A stretch of 40,148 bases of DNA from Paracoccaceae bacterium. GTDB taxonomy: Bacteria > Pseudomonadota > Alphaproteobacteria > Rhodobacterales > Rhodobacteraceae. A model generated the notes under the pieces. That model was given only the letters and a program-made list of their open reading frames with translations, was not told where the DNA came from and ran no database searches. Of the stretch, positions 33,301 through 40,148 are shown one piece after another (positions within the stretch are counted from its first letter, which is position 1; each line of letters opens with the position of its first letter). The stretch lies in contig REDZ01000062.1 in assembly GCA_007695345.1 (NCBI GenBank), positions 1 through 40,148 on the forward strand, in the 5' to 3' direction. A program made the translations under genes and the position numbers.

Positions 33301-33345
33301 GATCGTGAGGGAAATACCAGATGCGCGGCGGCGCAGGATAGGGTG

Positions 33346-34686
33346 ATGATGATGAACAGGTTCGTGATGGCAGGTCTGGGCGGTATTCTGGCCGGGGCGC
33401 TTGTGGCAACCCAGGTGGCCGGCCCGCTGCTGGCACAGGAACGCGACCGGTCAAGTTCGGTCTATGAACAGCTCGACCTGTTCGGCGACGTGTTCGAGCG
33501 TGTGCGCAACCAGTATGTCGATGAACCCGACACTGCCAAGCTGATCGAAGCCGCCATCAACGGCATGCTCATGTCGCTCGACCCGCATTCGGGCTACATG
33601 CCCCCCGATGATTTCGACGAGATGCGCACCCAGACCCGTGGCTCTTTCGGTGGGCTGGGGATCGAGGTCACGCAGGAAGAGGGCTTTATCAAGGTCGTCA
33701 CCCCCATGGACGGCACGCCCGCCGATGATGCAGGCGTCGAACCCGGCGATCTGATCACCCATGTCGATGGCGAATCGGTGCTCGGCCTGACCCTCAATCA
33801 GGCGGTCGAGATGATGCGCGGCCCTGTCGGGTCGGAAATCATCATCACGGTCGTGCGCGAGGGCGAGAGCGAGCCTTTCGATCTGTCGATCATCCGCGAC
33901 ACGATCCGCATGCAGGCCGTGCGCGTGCGCACCGAGGGTGACACGGTCATCCTGCGTGTCACCACCTTCAATGAACAGACCTACCCCAACCTGCGCGACG
34001 GGCTGGAAGAGGCGGTCGAGGATCTTGGCGGGATCGACAATCTCGGCGGTGTCGTCCTTGATATGCGCAACAATCCCGGCGGGCTGCTCACGCAGGCAAT
34101 CCGGGTGACCGATGCTTTCCTCGATCAGGGCGAGATCGTCTCGACCCGGGGTCGGGAAGAGGATTCCGGCGAGCGGTTCAACGCCCAGTCCGGCGATATG
34201 ATCGACGGAAAACCGCTGGTGGTGCTGATCAATGGCGGCTCGGCCTCGGCCTCGGAGATCGTGGCGGGCGCGCTGCAGGATCACCGCCGCGCGATTGTCG
34301 TGGGCACGCGCAGCTTCGGCAAGGGCTCGGTTCAGACGGTCATGCCGCTGCGCGGGGACGGGGCGATGCGGCTGACCACCTCGCTCTATTACACGCCCTC
34401 GGGTCGCTCGATTCAAGCGCTTGGCGTCTCGCCCGATATCGTGGTCGAACAACCGCGCCGCCGCCCGATCTCCGAGGATGAACCCGAAGAGACCCTGCCC
34501 CAGCGCTCGGAAGAAGATCTGCGCGGTCGGCTGGACAGTGAGGAAATGACCGAGGATGAACGCCGTCTGATGGAAGAAGAACGCGACAACGCTGAAACGG
34601 TCGCCCGCCTGCGCGAAGAGGATTACCAACTCGCCTATGCGCTCGACATCCTGCGCGGGCTTACGGCCCTGAACGGACGCCGATGA
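33346..34686 (+). CDS. ctpA: C-terminal processing protease, S41 family (CtpA)
   Basis: The 446-residue periplasmic serine protease has an N-terminal hydrophobic signal segment (about 5-28), a PDZ domain (about 95-170, FGGLGIEV...GVEPGDLI), and the S41 catalytic region with Ser in [10 protein letters not shown] and Lys in [12 protein letters not shown] charged C-terminal tail follows. CtpA enzymes trim or degrade envelope proteins such as murein hydrolases. Several starts are stacked (GTG 33343, ATG 33346/33349/33352); AGGA 7 bases before 33346 favours that one. It follows the EnvC-like gene by 45 bp and its TGA overlaps rppH (ATGA). Confidence 0.93.
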   Translation: MMMNRFVMAGLGGILAGALVATQVAGPLLAQERDRSSSVYEQLDLFGDVFERVRNQYVDEPDTAKLIEAAINGMLMSLDPHSGYMPPDDFDEMRTQTRGSFGGLGIEVTQEEGFIKVVTPMDGTPADDAGVEPGDLITHVDGESVLGLTLNQAVEMMRGPVGSEIIITVVREGESEPFDLSIIRDTIRMQAVRVRTEGDTVILRVTTFNEQTYPNLRDGLEEAVEDLGGIDNLGGVVLDMRNNPGGLLTQAIRVTDAFLDQGEIVSTRGREEDSGERFNAQSGDMIDGKPLVVLINGGSASASEIVAGALQDHRRAIVVGTRSFGKGSVQTVMPLRGDGAMRLTTSLYYTPSGRSIQALGVSPDIVVEQPRRRPISEDEPEETLPQRSEEDLRGRLDSEEMTEDERRLMEEERDNAETVARLREEDYQLAYALDILRGLTALNGRR

Positions 34687-35168
34687 CTCCTGAACAGATC
34701 GCGGCGCTGCCCTATAGGCCCTGTGTCGGGATCATGCTCATCAATGACGCCGGGCTGATCTTTGCGGCCCGGCGCATCGACAGCACGATGCCGGCCTGGC
34801 AGATGCCACAGGGCGGGATCGATCCGGGCGAAGACCCGGCAACAGCTGCCCTCCGCGAATTGCACGAGGAAACCAGCATCCCGTCAAAGCTTGTGGCCCC
34901 TCTGGCACGGACACGCGACTGGCTGGCCTATGACATCCCCCACGACATGGTGCCTGGCATCTGGGGGGGGAAATATCGTGGCCAGAAACAGCACTGGTTC
35001 CTGAATCGGTATCTGGGCCGGGATGACCAGATCGACCTCGACACCGATCATCCCGAATTCAGTGACTGGCGCTGGATCGCGGCAGATGAGCTGCTCGGCG
35101 CGATCGTGCCCTTCAAGCGCGACATCTATGCGCAGGTCATATCCGAGTTCCGCGACTGGCTCGCCTGA
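34683..35168 (+). CDS. rppH: RNA pyrophosphohydrolase
   Basis: The 161-residue Nudix enzyme starts with the RppH/NudH N-terminus [13 protein letters not shown]. Its Nudix box is [20 protein letters not shown] followed by TSI, and it has the [10 protein letters not shown] segment typical of RppH/Ap4A hydrolases. It removes pyrophosphate from mRNA 5' ends and starts RNase E-dependent decay. The ATG overlaps the ctpA stop. In this family Ap4A cleavage is an alternative activity. Confidence 0.93.
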   Translation: MTPEQIAALPYRPCVGIMLINDAGLIFAARRIDSTMPAWQMPQGGIDPGEDPATAALRELHEETSIPSKLVAPLARTRDWLAYDIPHDMVPGIWGGKYRGQKQHWFLNRYLGRDDQIDLDTDHPEFSDWRWIAADELLGAIVPFKRDIYAQVISEFRDWLA

Positions 35169-35187
35169 CGGACAGCGCGCACTGCCC

Positions 35188-35220
35188 TTTCATCTTGCCA
35201 GAAATACTCAAACCTGAGGC
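35188..35220 (+). repeat. Intergenic repeat motif, copy 2
   Basis: This segment shares TTTCATCTTGCC, AAATACTC and terminal AGGC with 30612-30644, with the same internal spacing. It starts 19 bp after rppH. The sequence between the shared blocks differs, so it is an old or functionally constrained repeat rather than a fresh duplication. Confidence 0.6.
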
Positions 35221-35254
35221 CGACCCGCCGCGCAGCGCCGCCGGGCCAGCCGAA

Positions 35255-35271
35255 CCGATGCGCAGCATCGG
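35255..35271. terminator. Hairpin between convergent rppH and flavin reductase genes
   Basis: CCGATGC-GCA-GCATCGG is a perfect 7-bp stem with a 3-base loop, placed in the 112-bp convergent gap. It can form in both transcripts and may end both, although no U-run is present. Confidence 0.55.
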
Positions 35272-35280
35272 CCCCCGAGC

Positions 35281-35886
35281 TTACTCTCCCGGACGCTTCA
35301 GGCTGAACACATCGCGGACCACGGCATAATCACGATAGCCGCAGCGGGCAAGTGGCTGAAACCGTGTGATATCGAACTGCCCGTCAACCATGCAATCCTC
35401 GCGCAGATGCACACCCACAACCTCGCCGAAGACAGTGAAATTCGCCTCACCCTTCAACTGCACGATCTGCGTCATCCGGCATTCCAGGCTCGCAGGCGCC
35501 TCGGCCACCCGCGCTGCGCCAATCAGGCGGCACTCTTCGCGCGCAAGCTGGGCATGGGCGAATTCATCCACCTCGCGCGGCCACGGCCCCGAGGTTGCGT
35601 TCATCACATCGCGCGCGGCATATTCGACCACATTCACGCAGAACACCCCCGTCTCGCGAATATTGGCGACCGAATCCTTGGTGCCATCGCGATCCGGCTT
35701 GGCGCTGGTCGAGGCGAACATCACCTGCGGCGGCACATAGGCCACGGCATTGAAAAACGAGTAGGGTGCCAGATTGTCCTGACCATCCGCCCCACGGGTC
35801 GAGATCCAGCCAATGGGGCGCGGGGTGACAATGGCGTTGAACGGGTTATGCGGCAGGCCATGGCCAAGCCGGGGTTCATAGAACAT
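35281..35886 (-). CDS. Flavin reductase family (FMN-binding) protein
   Basis: The 201-residue protein has the flavin-reductase-like split-barrel pattern: RPIGWISTRGADGQDNLAPYSFFNAV near the N-terminus (cited in part by PIGWIST and LAPYSFFNA), and FCVNVVEYAARDVMN. Members bind FMN and reduce free flavin for a partner monooxygenase; none is nearby. The ATG at 35886 has GGAG 7 bases upstream; a longer reading frame overlaps the divergent GNAT gene and is rejected. Confidence 0.9.
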   Translation of the reverse strand: MFYEPRLGHGLPHNPFNAIVTPRPIGWISTRGADGQDNLAPYSFFNAVAYVPPQVMFASTSAKPDRDGTKDSVANIRETGVFCVNVVEYAARDVMNATSGPWPREVDEFAHAQLAREECRLIGAARVAEAPASLECRMTQIVQLKGEANFTVFGEVVGVHLREDCMVDGQFDITRFQPLARCGYRDYAVVRDVFSLKRPGE

Positions 35887-35967
35887 CAGGACACTCCGAT
35901 CTGTTTGCGCGCAACCTAGCGCCATGCTAGGCGGCCTGCCAGCGCCGATTGCGGCTTGGGGCGGGCA

Positions 35968-36474
35968 ATGCAGCTTGAACAGGAAACACCCTCGGACTGG
36001 TGGGAGGTCGAGGCCCTCTATGACCTGTGCTTCGCGCCCGGGCGCGAAGCGCTGTCCTCTTACCGGCTGCGCGACGGTGTGGCGCCAGTGGCCGAGCTGA
36101 GCCTGACCTTGCGCGATGCGGATGGTCTGGCCGCTGCGATCCGCTACTGGCCCGTCCGGGTGGGCGCTACCCCTGTGCTGCTGCTGGGGCCAATCGCTGT
36201 TCACCCCATCCATCAGGGCGAGGGGCTGGGCGGATGGTTGATCCGCGACAGCCTGGCGCGCGCGCGCGATCTGGGCTGGACCCGCGTGCTGCTTGTGGGC
36301 GACGCGCCCTATTACAGCCGCTTCGGTTTCGCCCGCCTGCGCGAGATCGAGATGCCACCCCCCACAAACCCCGCCCGCGTGCTTGGGCTGGCGCTGGCGC
36401 CAGAGGCATGGGACGGGATCAGCGGCCGCGTGCAGCCCGCGATGGCGGATCAGTCAACCAGCCCCGCCACATAA
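35968..36474 (+). CDS. GNAT N-acetyltransferase (YhbS-like)
   Basis: The 168-residue protein has the GNAT acetyl-CoA-binding region LGPIAVHPIHQGEGLGGWLI (Q/RxxGxG/A pyrophosphate loop as HQGEGLGG) and the C-terminal YYSRFGFAR typical of YhbS-like acetyltransferases. The acceptor is unknown. The ATG at 35968 follows GGGGCGGG; a TTG at 35956 is less likely. Its last 25 bp overlap the 3' end of ptsP on the other strand. Confidence 0.88.
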   Translation: MQLEQETPSDWWEVEALYDLCFAPGREALSSYRLRDGVAPVAELSLTLRDADGLAAAIRYWPVRVGATPVLLLGPIAVHPIHQGEGLGGWLIRDSLARARDLGWTRVLLVGDAPYYSRFGFARLREIEMPPPTNPARVLGLALAPEAWDGISGRVQPAMADQSTSPAT

Positions 36475-38696
36475 TCCAGAAGTGCCGGGCGCGCGCTTTC
36501 CAGCCCGCGCGCCTGCACGCGGGCAATGATTTCCGAGATCTCATTGAAGTTCACGCGCCGGATCAGGGACTTCACCGGCCCGACAGAGGCCGGGCGCATC
36601 GACAGCGCCCCGATCCCGATACCCGCCAGTGCAATCGCATCCACAGGCCGCCCGGCATCCTCGCCGCAAAAGGACAGCCGCGTTCCTGTCTCGTGGCAGC
36701 GATCCACGATCAGTTGCAGAAAACTCAGATACGCTGTGTTGAGCGTATCATAACGCCGCCGCACGAGTTCGTTTTCGCGATCAGCGGCAAAAAAGAACTG
36801 CTTTAGGTCATTGCCCCCGATCGAGATGAAATCGACCTCTTCGAAAAACGCCCTGGGGGCATAGGCCAGCGAACAGCTTTCCAGCATCGCGCCGACCTCC
36901 AGCGTCTCTGGCAGGACGTGACCCAGACGCCGCTCGCGCTCGATCTCGCGCAGCAGCAGATCGCGCGCCCGGGTGAATTCACCATGCGTCGTGACCAGCG
37001 GAAACATCACGCTCAGCGGACGCCCTGCTGCCGCGCGGATCAATGCCTGAAGCTGCATCCTCAGGACGCCGGGCTTGTCCAACCCCACGCGCAGGGCGCG
37101 CCAGCCCATCGCCGGGTTGGGCTCATCCGGGCGTTTCATATAGGGCATGACCTTGTCCGACCCGATATCGAGCGTGCGGAAATTCACCTTCTTGCCCTGC
37201 GCGGCATCCAGCACCCGCGCGTAATTGGCCACCAGCTCGGCGCGTTTGGGCATGTTTGCCCGTGTCAGGAACTGCAATTCGGTGCGGAACAGGCCCACAG
37301 CCTCGGCCCCGGAAGAGGGCAGCGACGGCAGATCGGCCATCAGCCCCGCATTCATCTTCAGTCGTATCCGGGTACCGCAGCGGGCCACGGCGGGCTTGTC
37401 GCGCAGGCTGGCATAGCGTTCCTGCGCCTTGGCCTGCATCGCCATCTTGTCACGAAAGGCCGCGCTGATCGTGTCATCGGGGCGCAGATGCACGGTGCCT
37501 TCGGTCCCGTCGACAAGGATGTGATCGCCATTCAGAGCCTCGGTCGTGATGCGCGACACATTGATGACCAGCGGGATCGCCAGCGCGCGCGCCACGATGG
37601 TCGCGTGGCTGCCCACCGCGCCTTCCTCCAGCACAACGCCGCGCAGCTTGCGCCCGTATTCCAGCAATTCACCCGGCCCGATATTGCGCGCAACAAGGAT
37701 GGGGCGCTCGGGCATTTCGGCGCCGGTCTCATGGCCCTGCCCGGTCAGAATGCGCAGCAGACGGTTGGACAGGTCATCCAGATCATGCAGCCTGTCGCGC
37801 AGATAGGCATCCGGCACACGTTCCAGCCGCGCGCGCGCGGCGGATTGTTCCTTTTCGACAGCGGCCTCGGCTGACAGGCCCAGGCGGATGCTGTCCTCCA
37901 TGCGTGCCAGCCAGCCGCGCGAATGGGCGAACATGCGATAGGTCTGCAGAACCTCCTGATGCTCGGAATCGCGGCTCCCGGCACGCGTCAGCAACTCATC
38001 GATGGACACGCGCAGCTTGTCCACGGCATCGTTCAGGCGCTGCAATTCCGCCTCGGTATTGTCATTGACCAGATTGGTGATGACAACCCGCGGCTGGTGC
38101 AGCCAGACCTGCCCCTCGGCCTCGCCCTCCTGGGCATTGACGCCGCGCAGCATGACCTGATTCTTGTGCGGCGCGGCAAAGCTCGTTTCCTCGCCGACAA
38201 AGGCGCCCAGTTCGGTCATTTCGGCGATCACCATGGCGACCACTTCCAGACCGTAAAGCTCGTCATCCGAATAGAGCCGCGGTTCCTTGGCCTGCACGAC
38301 CAGAACGCCCAGCCTTTCGCCCAGCCGCTGGATCGGGACCCCCAGAAAAGACGAGAATACATCCTCGCCGGTTTCGGGCATGTAGCGAAAGCCGGGCTCG
38401 GCGGGGGCATTGGCCGTGTTCACTGGCTTGGCGAGTTTCGCGACCTTGCCCACCAGCCCCTCGCCCAGCCGTAGCCGGGTCTGATGCACGGATTCGGGCT
38501 TCAGCCCTTCGGTCGCGCATAGCTCCAGCGTGTCGGGGTCGCGGAACAGATAGACCGAGCACACTTCCACCCCCAGCGATTCGGCAATGATGGTGGTGAT
38601 CCGGTCCAGCCGTTCCTGCCCCGGGCGCGAGACGGACATCTCGTCGCGCAACCGGCGCAGCAATTTGCGGCTGTCAGTTTCCGTCCTCTGGGGCAT
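36450..38696 (-). CDS. ptsP: Phosphoenolpyruvate-protein phosphotransferase, PTS-Ntr enzyme I (PtsP)
   Basis: The 748-residue protein starts with a GAF domain (about 1-170; VEVCSVYLFRDPDTLELC). It continues with the PTS enzyme I N-terminal HPr-binding helices, the phosphohistidine domain with active-site His in GAVGSHATIVARALAIP, and the PEP-binding TIM barrel (FRTELQFL, RTLDIGSDK, FISIGGNDLKQF). It autophosphorylates with PEP and passes phosphate to NPr and EIIA-Ntr, a regulatory rather than sugar-transport chain. The GAF domain may sense glutamine or 2-oxoglutarate. GGAGG precedes the ATG. lysC lies 35 bp upstream on the same strand, a pairing common in alphaproteobacteria. Confidence 0.95.
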   Translation of the reverse strand: MPQRTETDSRKLLRRLRDEMSVSRPGQERLDRITTIIAESLGVEVCSVYLFRDPDTLELCATEGLKPESVHQTRLRLGEGLVGKVAKLAKPVNTANAPAEPGFRYMPETGEDVFSSFLGVPIQRLGERLGVLVVQAKEPRLYSDDELYGLEVVAMVIAEMTELGAFVGEETSFAAPHKNQVMLRGVNAQEGEAEGQVWLHQPRVVITNLVNDNTEAELQRLNDAVDKLRVSIDELLTRAGSRDSEHQEVLQTYRMFAHSRGWLARMEDSIRLGLSAEAAVEKEQSAARARLERVPDAYLRDRLHDLDDLSNRLLRILTGQGHETGAEMPERPILVARNIGPGELLEYGRKLRGVVLEEGAVGSHATIVARALAIPLVINVSRITTEALNGDHILVDGTEGTVHLRPDDTISAAFRDKMAMQAKAQERYASLRDKPAVARCGTRIRLKMNAGLMADLPSLPSSGAEAVGLFRTELQFLTRANMPKRAELVANYARVLDAAQGKKVNFRTLDIGSDKVMPYMKRPDEPNPAMGWRALRVGLDKPGVLRMQLQALIRAAAGRPLSVMFPLVTTHGEFTRARDLLLREIERERRLGHVLPETLEVGAMLESCSLAYAPRAFFEEVDFISIGGNDLKQFFFAADRENELVRRRYDTLNTAYLSFLQLIVDRCHETGTRLSFCGEDAGRPVDAIALAGIGIGALSMRPASVGPVKSLIRRVNFNEISEIIARVQARGLESARPALLDYVAGLVD

Positions 38697-38731
38697 GGCC
38701 CCTCCAATCCTGCCGATGCGGCGCGCGGCGT

Positions 38732-39988
38732 TCAGCCGGTCTTGTCCAAATCAAACGCATCATGAAGCGCCTGAACCGCCAGTTCCATATATTTCCGATC
38801 AATCAGCACCGAGATCTTGATCTCTGATGTCGCAATAACCTTGATATTGACACCTTCCTCGGCAAGTGCGCTGAACATGCGCGCCGCAACACCGGCATGG
38901 CTGCGCATCCCGATCCCCACGACCGAGACCTTGGCCGCATCCTCATCCACTTCCAGCCCGTCATAGCCGATCGCGCCTGAGGCCCGCGCGGCTTCCAGCG
39001 CCTTGCGGGCGCGGGCGACCTGATCGACGGGGCAGGAAAAGGTCATGTCGGTGACCGGCCGGTCATGGCCCTGCGCCTTTTCCGAGATATTCTGCACGAT
39101 CATGTCCACATTCACTCCGGCCTCCGCCAGAGGGCCGAAAATGGCCGCTGCGATGCCAGGACGGTCCTCGACCGTGACCAGTGTCAGCTTGGCTTCCTCG
39201 CGGCTATACGCCACGCCAGAGACGACTTTCGATTCCATGATTTCATCCTCATCGCAGACCAGCGTTCCCGAAAACTCGTTCGTATCATCGAAGGATGACA
39301 GCACCCGCAGCCGCACCTTGTAGCGCATCGCCAATTCCACGGACCGCGTCTGCAGCACCTTGGCGCCCAGACTGGCCAGTTCCAGCATCTCCTCGAAGCT
39401 GATACGCTCGAGCTTGCGCGCTTTCGAGGTGATGCGCGGATCGGTGGTGTAGATGCCATCGACATCCGTGTAGATATCGCATCGTTCCGCGCCAAACGCC
39501 GCGGCAAAGGCCACGGCCGTCGTGTCCGAGCCGCCGCGCCCCAGCGTCGTGATCCGCCCCTCGGCGCTGACACCCTGAAACCCTGCGATCACCGCAACCC
39601 GGAACCCCTCAGTGAATTTGGCATCCAGATTGGCGCGCGGGATATCGACCAAACGCGCGGCCCCATGCGCGCTGGTGGTCTGGATCGGCACCTGCCAGCC
39701 CTGCCAGCTCCGTGCGGGTACGTCCATTTCCTGCAGCGTCAGTGCCATCAGCCCGGCGGTGACATTCTCGCCCGAACTGACCACCGCATCATATTCGCGC
39801 GCATCATAGAGCGGCGAAGTCTCGTTCACCCACCGCACAAGCTCGTTTGTCTTTCCCGACATGGCCGAGACGATGACGATGACATCATAGCCGCGCGCCA
39901 CTTCGGCCCGGACCTTCTGGGCGGCGTTGCGGATGCGCTCCAGATCAGCGACCGAGGTGCCGCCGAATTTCATCACCAGAAGCGGCAT
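38732..39988 (-). CDS. lysC: Aspartate kinase
   Basis: The 418-residue enzyme phosphorylates aspartate for lysine, threonine, methionine and diaminopimelate. It has the amino-acid kinase start MPLLVMKFGGTSVAD, LGRGGSDTTAVAFAAAFGAE for nucleotide and substrate binding, and two C-terminal ACT domains (VEDRPGIAAAIFGPLAEAGV and VGIGMRSHAGVAARMFSALA) that mediate feedback inhibition. The length is standard for a monofunctional LysC. The ATG at 39988 matches family starts; the open frame upstream of it lacks homology. Confidence 0.96.
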   Translation of the reverse strand: MPLLVMKFGGTSVADLERIRNAAQKVRAEVARGYDVIVIVSAMSGKTNELVRWVNETSPLYDAREYDAVVSSGENVTAGLMALTLQEMDVPARSWQGWQVPIQTTSAHGAARLVDIPRANLDAKFTEGFRVAVIAGFQGVSAEGRITTLGRGGSDTTAVAFAAAFGAERCDIYTDVDGIYTTDPRITSKARKLERISFEEMLELASLGAKVLQTRSVELAMRYKVRLRVLSSFDDTNEFSGTLVCDEDEIMESKVVSGVAYSREEAKLTLVTVEDRPGIAAAIFGPLAEAGVNVDMIVQNISEKAQGHDRPVTDMTFSCPVDQVARARKALEAARASGAIGYDGLEVDEDAAKVSVVGIGMRSHAGVAARMFSALAEEGVNIKVIATSEIKISVLIDRKYMELAVQALHDAFDLDKTG

Positions 39989-40025
39989 GGACCGACCCTT
40001 TTTCCCGCTGAAAATTGCGTCCCTC

Positions 40026-40054
40026 GTCATAAGCGGCTGTGCCGCAGGGCGCAA
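40026..40054 (-). promoter_or_regulatory. Possible lysC promoter
   Basis: Minus-strand TTGCGC (40054-40049), 17-base spacer, then TATGAC (40031-40026), about 37 bases before the lysC ATG. The -35 matches consensus at three of six positions and the -10 at four, so this is only suggestive. Confidence 0.3.
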
Positions 40055-40080
40055 GGTCGTGTGACGCCCCAGCGCAACCT

Positions 40081-40130
40081 GCGCGGGCGCGCGCCGCCCG
40101 CGCCGCAGCCGGCCCGCGCATCGCGCGGGC
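40081..40130. repeat. Four-arm GC palindrome cluster upstream of lysC
   Basis: GCGCGGGC (40081-40088), GCCCGCGC (40096-40103), GCCCGCGC (40112-40119) and GCGCGGGC (40123-40130) are all perfect copies or complements of one 8-mer. Arms 1-2 and 3-4 form two 8-bp hairpins with 7- and 3-base loops; arms 1-3 and 2-4 can pair instead. The rest of 39989-40148 holds no gene that I can see. Confidence 0.6.
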
Positions 40131-40148
40131 AAGCGGCCGGAGGGGGAC

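Noticed and set aside
40081-40130. Lysine riboswitch upstream of lysC
   Set aside because: The arms are simple GC palindromes and do not form the five-helix lysine aptamer, which is also not typical of alphaproteobacteria.
1-40148. Mobile elements, prophage, CRISPR arrays, toxin-antitoxin or anti-phage loci
   Set aside because: No transposase, integrase, capsid, cas or toxin-like proteins, no regular spacer arrays, and no marked composition break. All genes fit a core chromosomal set.

Overview
This is a GC-rich (roughly two-thirds G+C by eye, not computed), gene-dense chromosomal segment from an alphaproteobacterium, almost certainly of the Rhodobacteraceae/Roseobacter group. The evidence is a GTTC-N7-GTTC LexA operator, an Hsp33 promoter of the alphaproteobacterial RpoH type, a NavAb-type bacterial sodium channel, an Na+-dependent NSS transporter, ptsP next to lysC, and the general protein character. 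I see no phage, plasmid, IS, integrase, CRISPR or anti-phage genes. The window is core housekeeping DNA, and I did not find a convincing undescribed multigene system. The most interesting signals are in leaders, intergenic DNA and protein details.

Layout. 3-2712 (+): C-terminal end of livH, then livM, livG and livF of a branched-chain amino-acid-type ABC importer, all overlapping by 4-8 bp. 2726-5137 (-): a ferredoxin-reductase-like flavoprotein, rsmD and a HAD phosphatase, each overlapping the next. 5220-8327 (+): peroxiredoxin, a FemAB/GNAT-like protein, pterin-4a-carbinolamine dehydratase and an RNA methyltransferase. 8341-13188 (-): trpG-trpD-trpC-moaC-moeA-lexA, with a LexA-controlled promoter for lexA just after moeA. 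13359-16214 (+): a membrane-anchored YibQ-type protein, tRNA-Leu(UAA) and accA. 16230-25750 (-): an L,D-transpeptidase lipoprotein, a sodium channel, an RNA m5U methyltransferase, a VOC protein, an ABC exporter, CCA-adding enzyme, a Nudix hydrolase, Hsp33 and a REC-PAS-SpoIIE phosphatase. 25908-26243 (+): an Hpt phosphotransfer protein divergent from that phosphatase. 26254-29263 (-): ilvA, a thioesterase and an NSS transporter. 29369-35168 (+): argG, gpmI, an EnvC-like protein, ctpA-type protease and rppH. Then a flavin reductase (-), a GNAT acetyltransferase (+), and ptsP and lysC (-).

The genes suggest several themes: amino-acid supply (Liv importer, Trp, Ile, Arg, Asp-family kinase), cell-envelope remodelling (EnvC-like, CtpA, L,D-transpeptidase, FemAB-like, YibQ), RNA maturation (RsmD, RumA-like, THUMP methyltransferase, CCA enzyme, RppH) and stress control (LexA, Hsp33, peroxiredoxin, PTS-Ntr, phosphatase/Hpt pair).

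No gene-free stretch exceeds about 300 bases. The longest are 13189-13358, between trpG and yibQ, where I see only weak promoter-like matches, and 39989-40148, upstream of lysC, which holds a set of GC-rich inverted repeats. Start codons were revised where Shine-Dalgarno sequences or overlaps allowed; uncertain starts are flagged.
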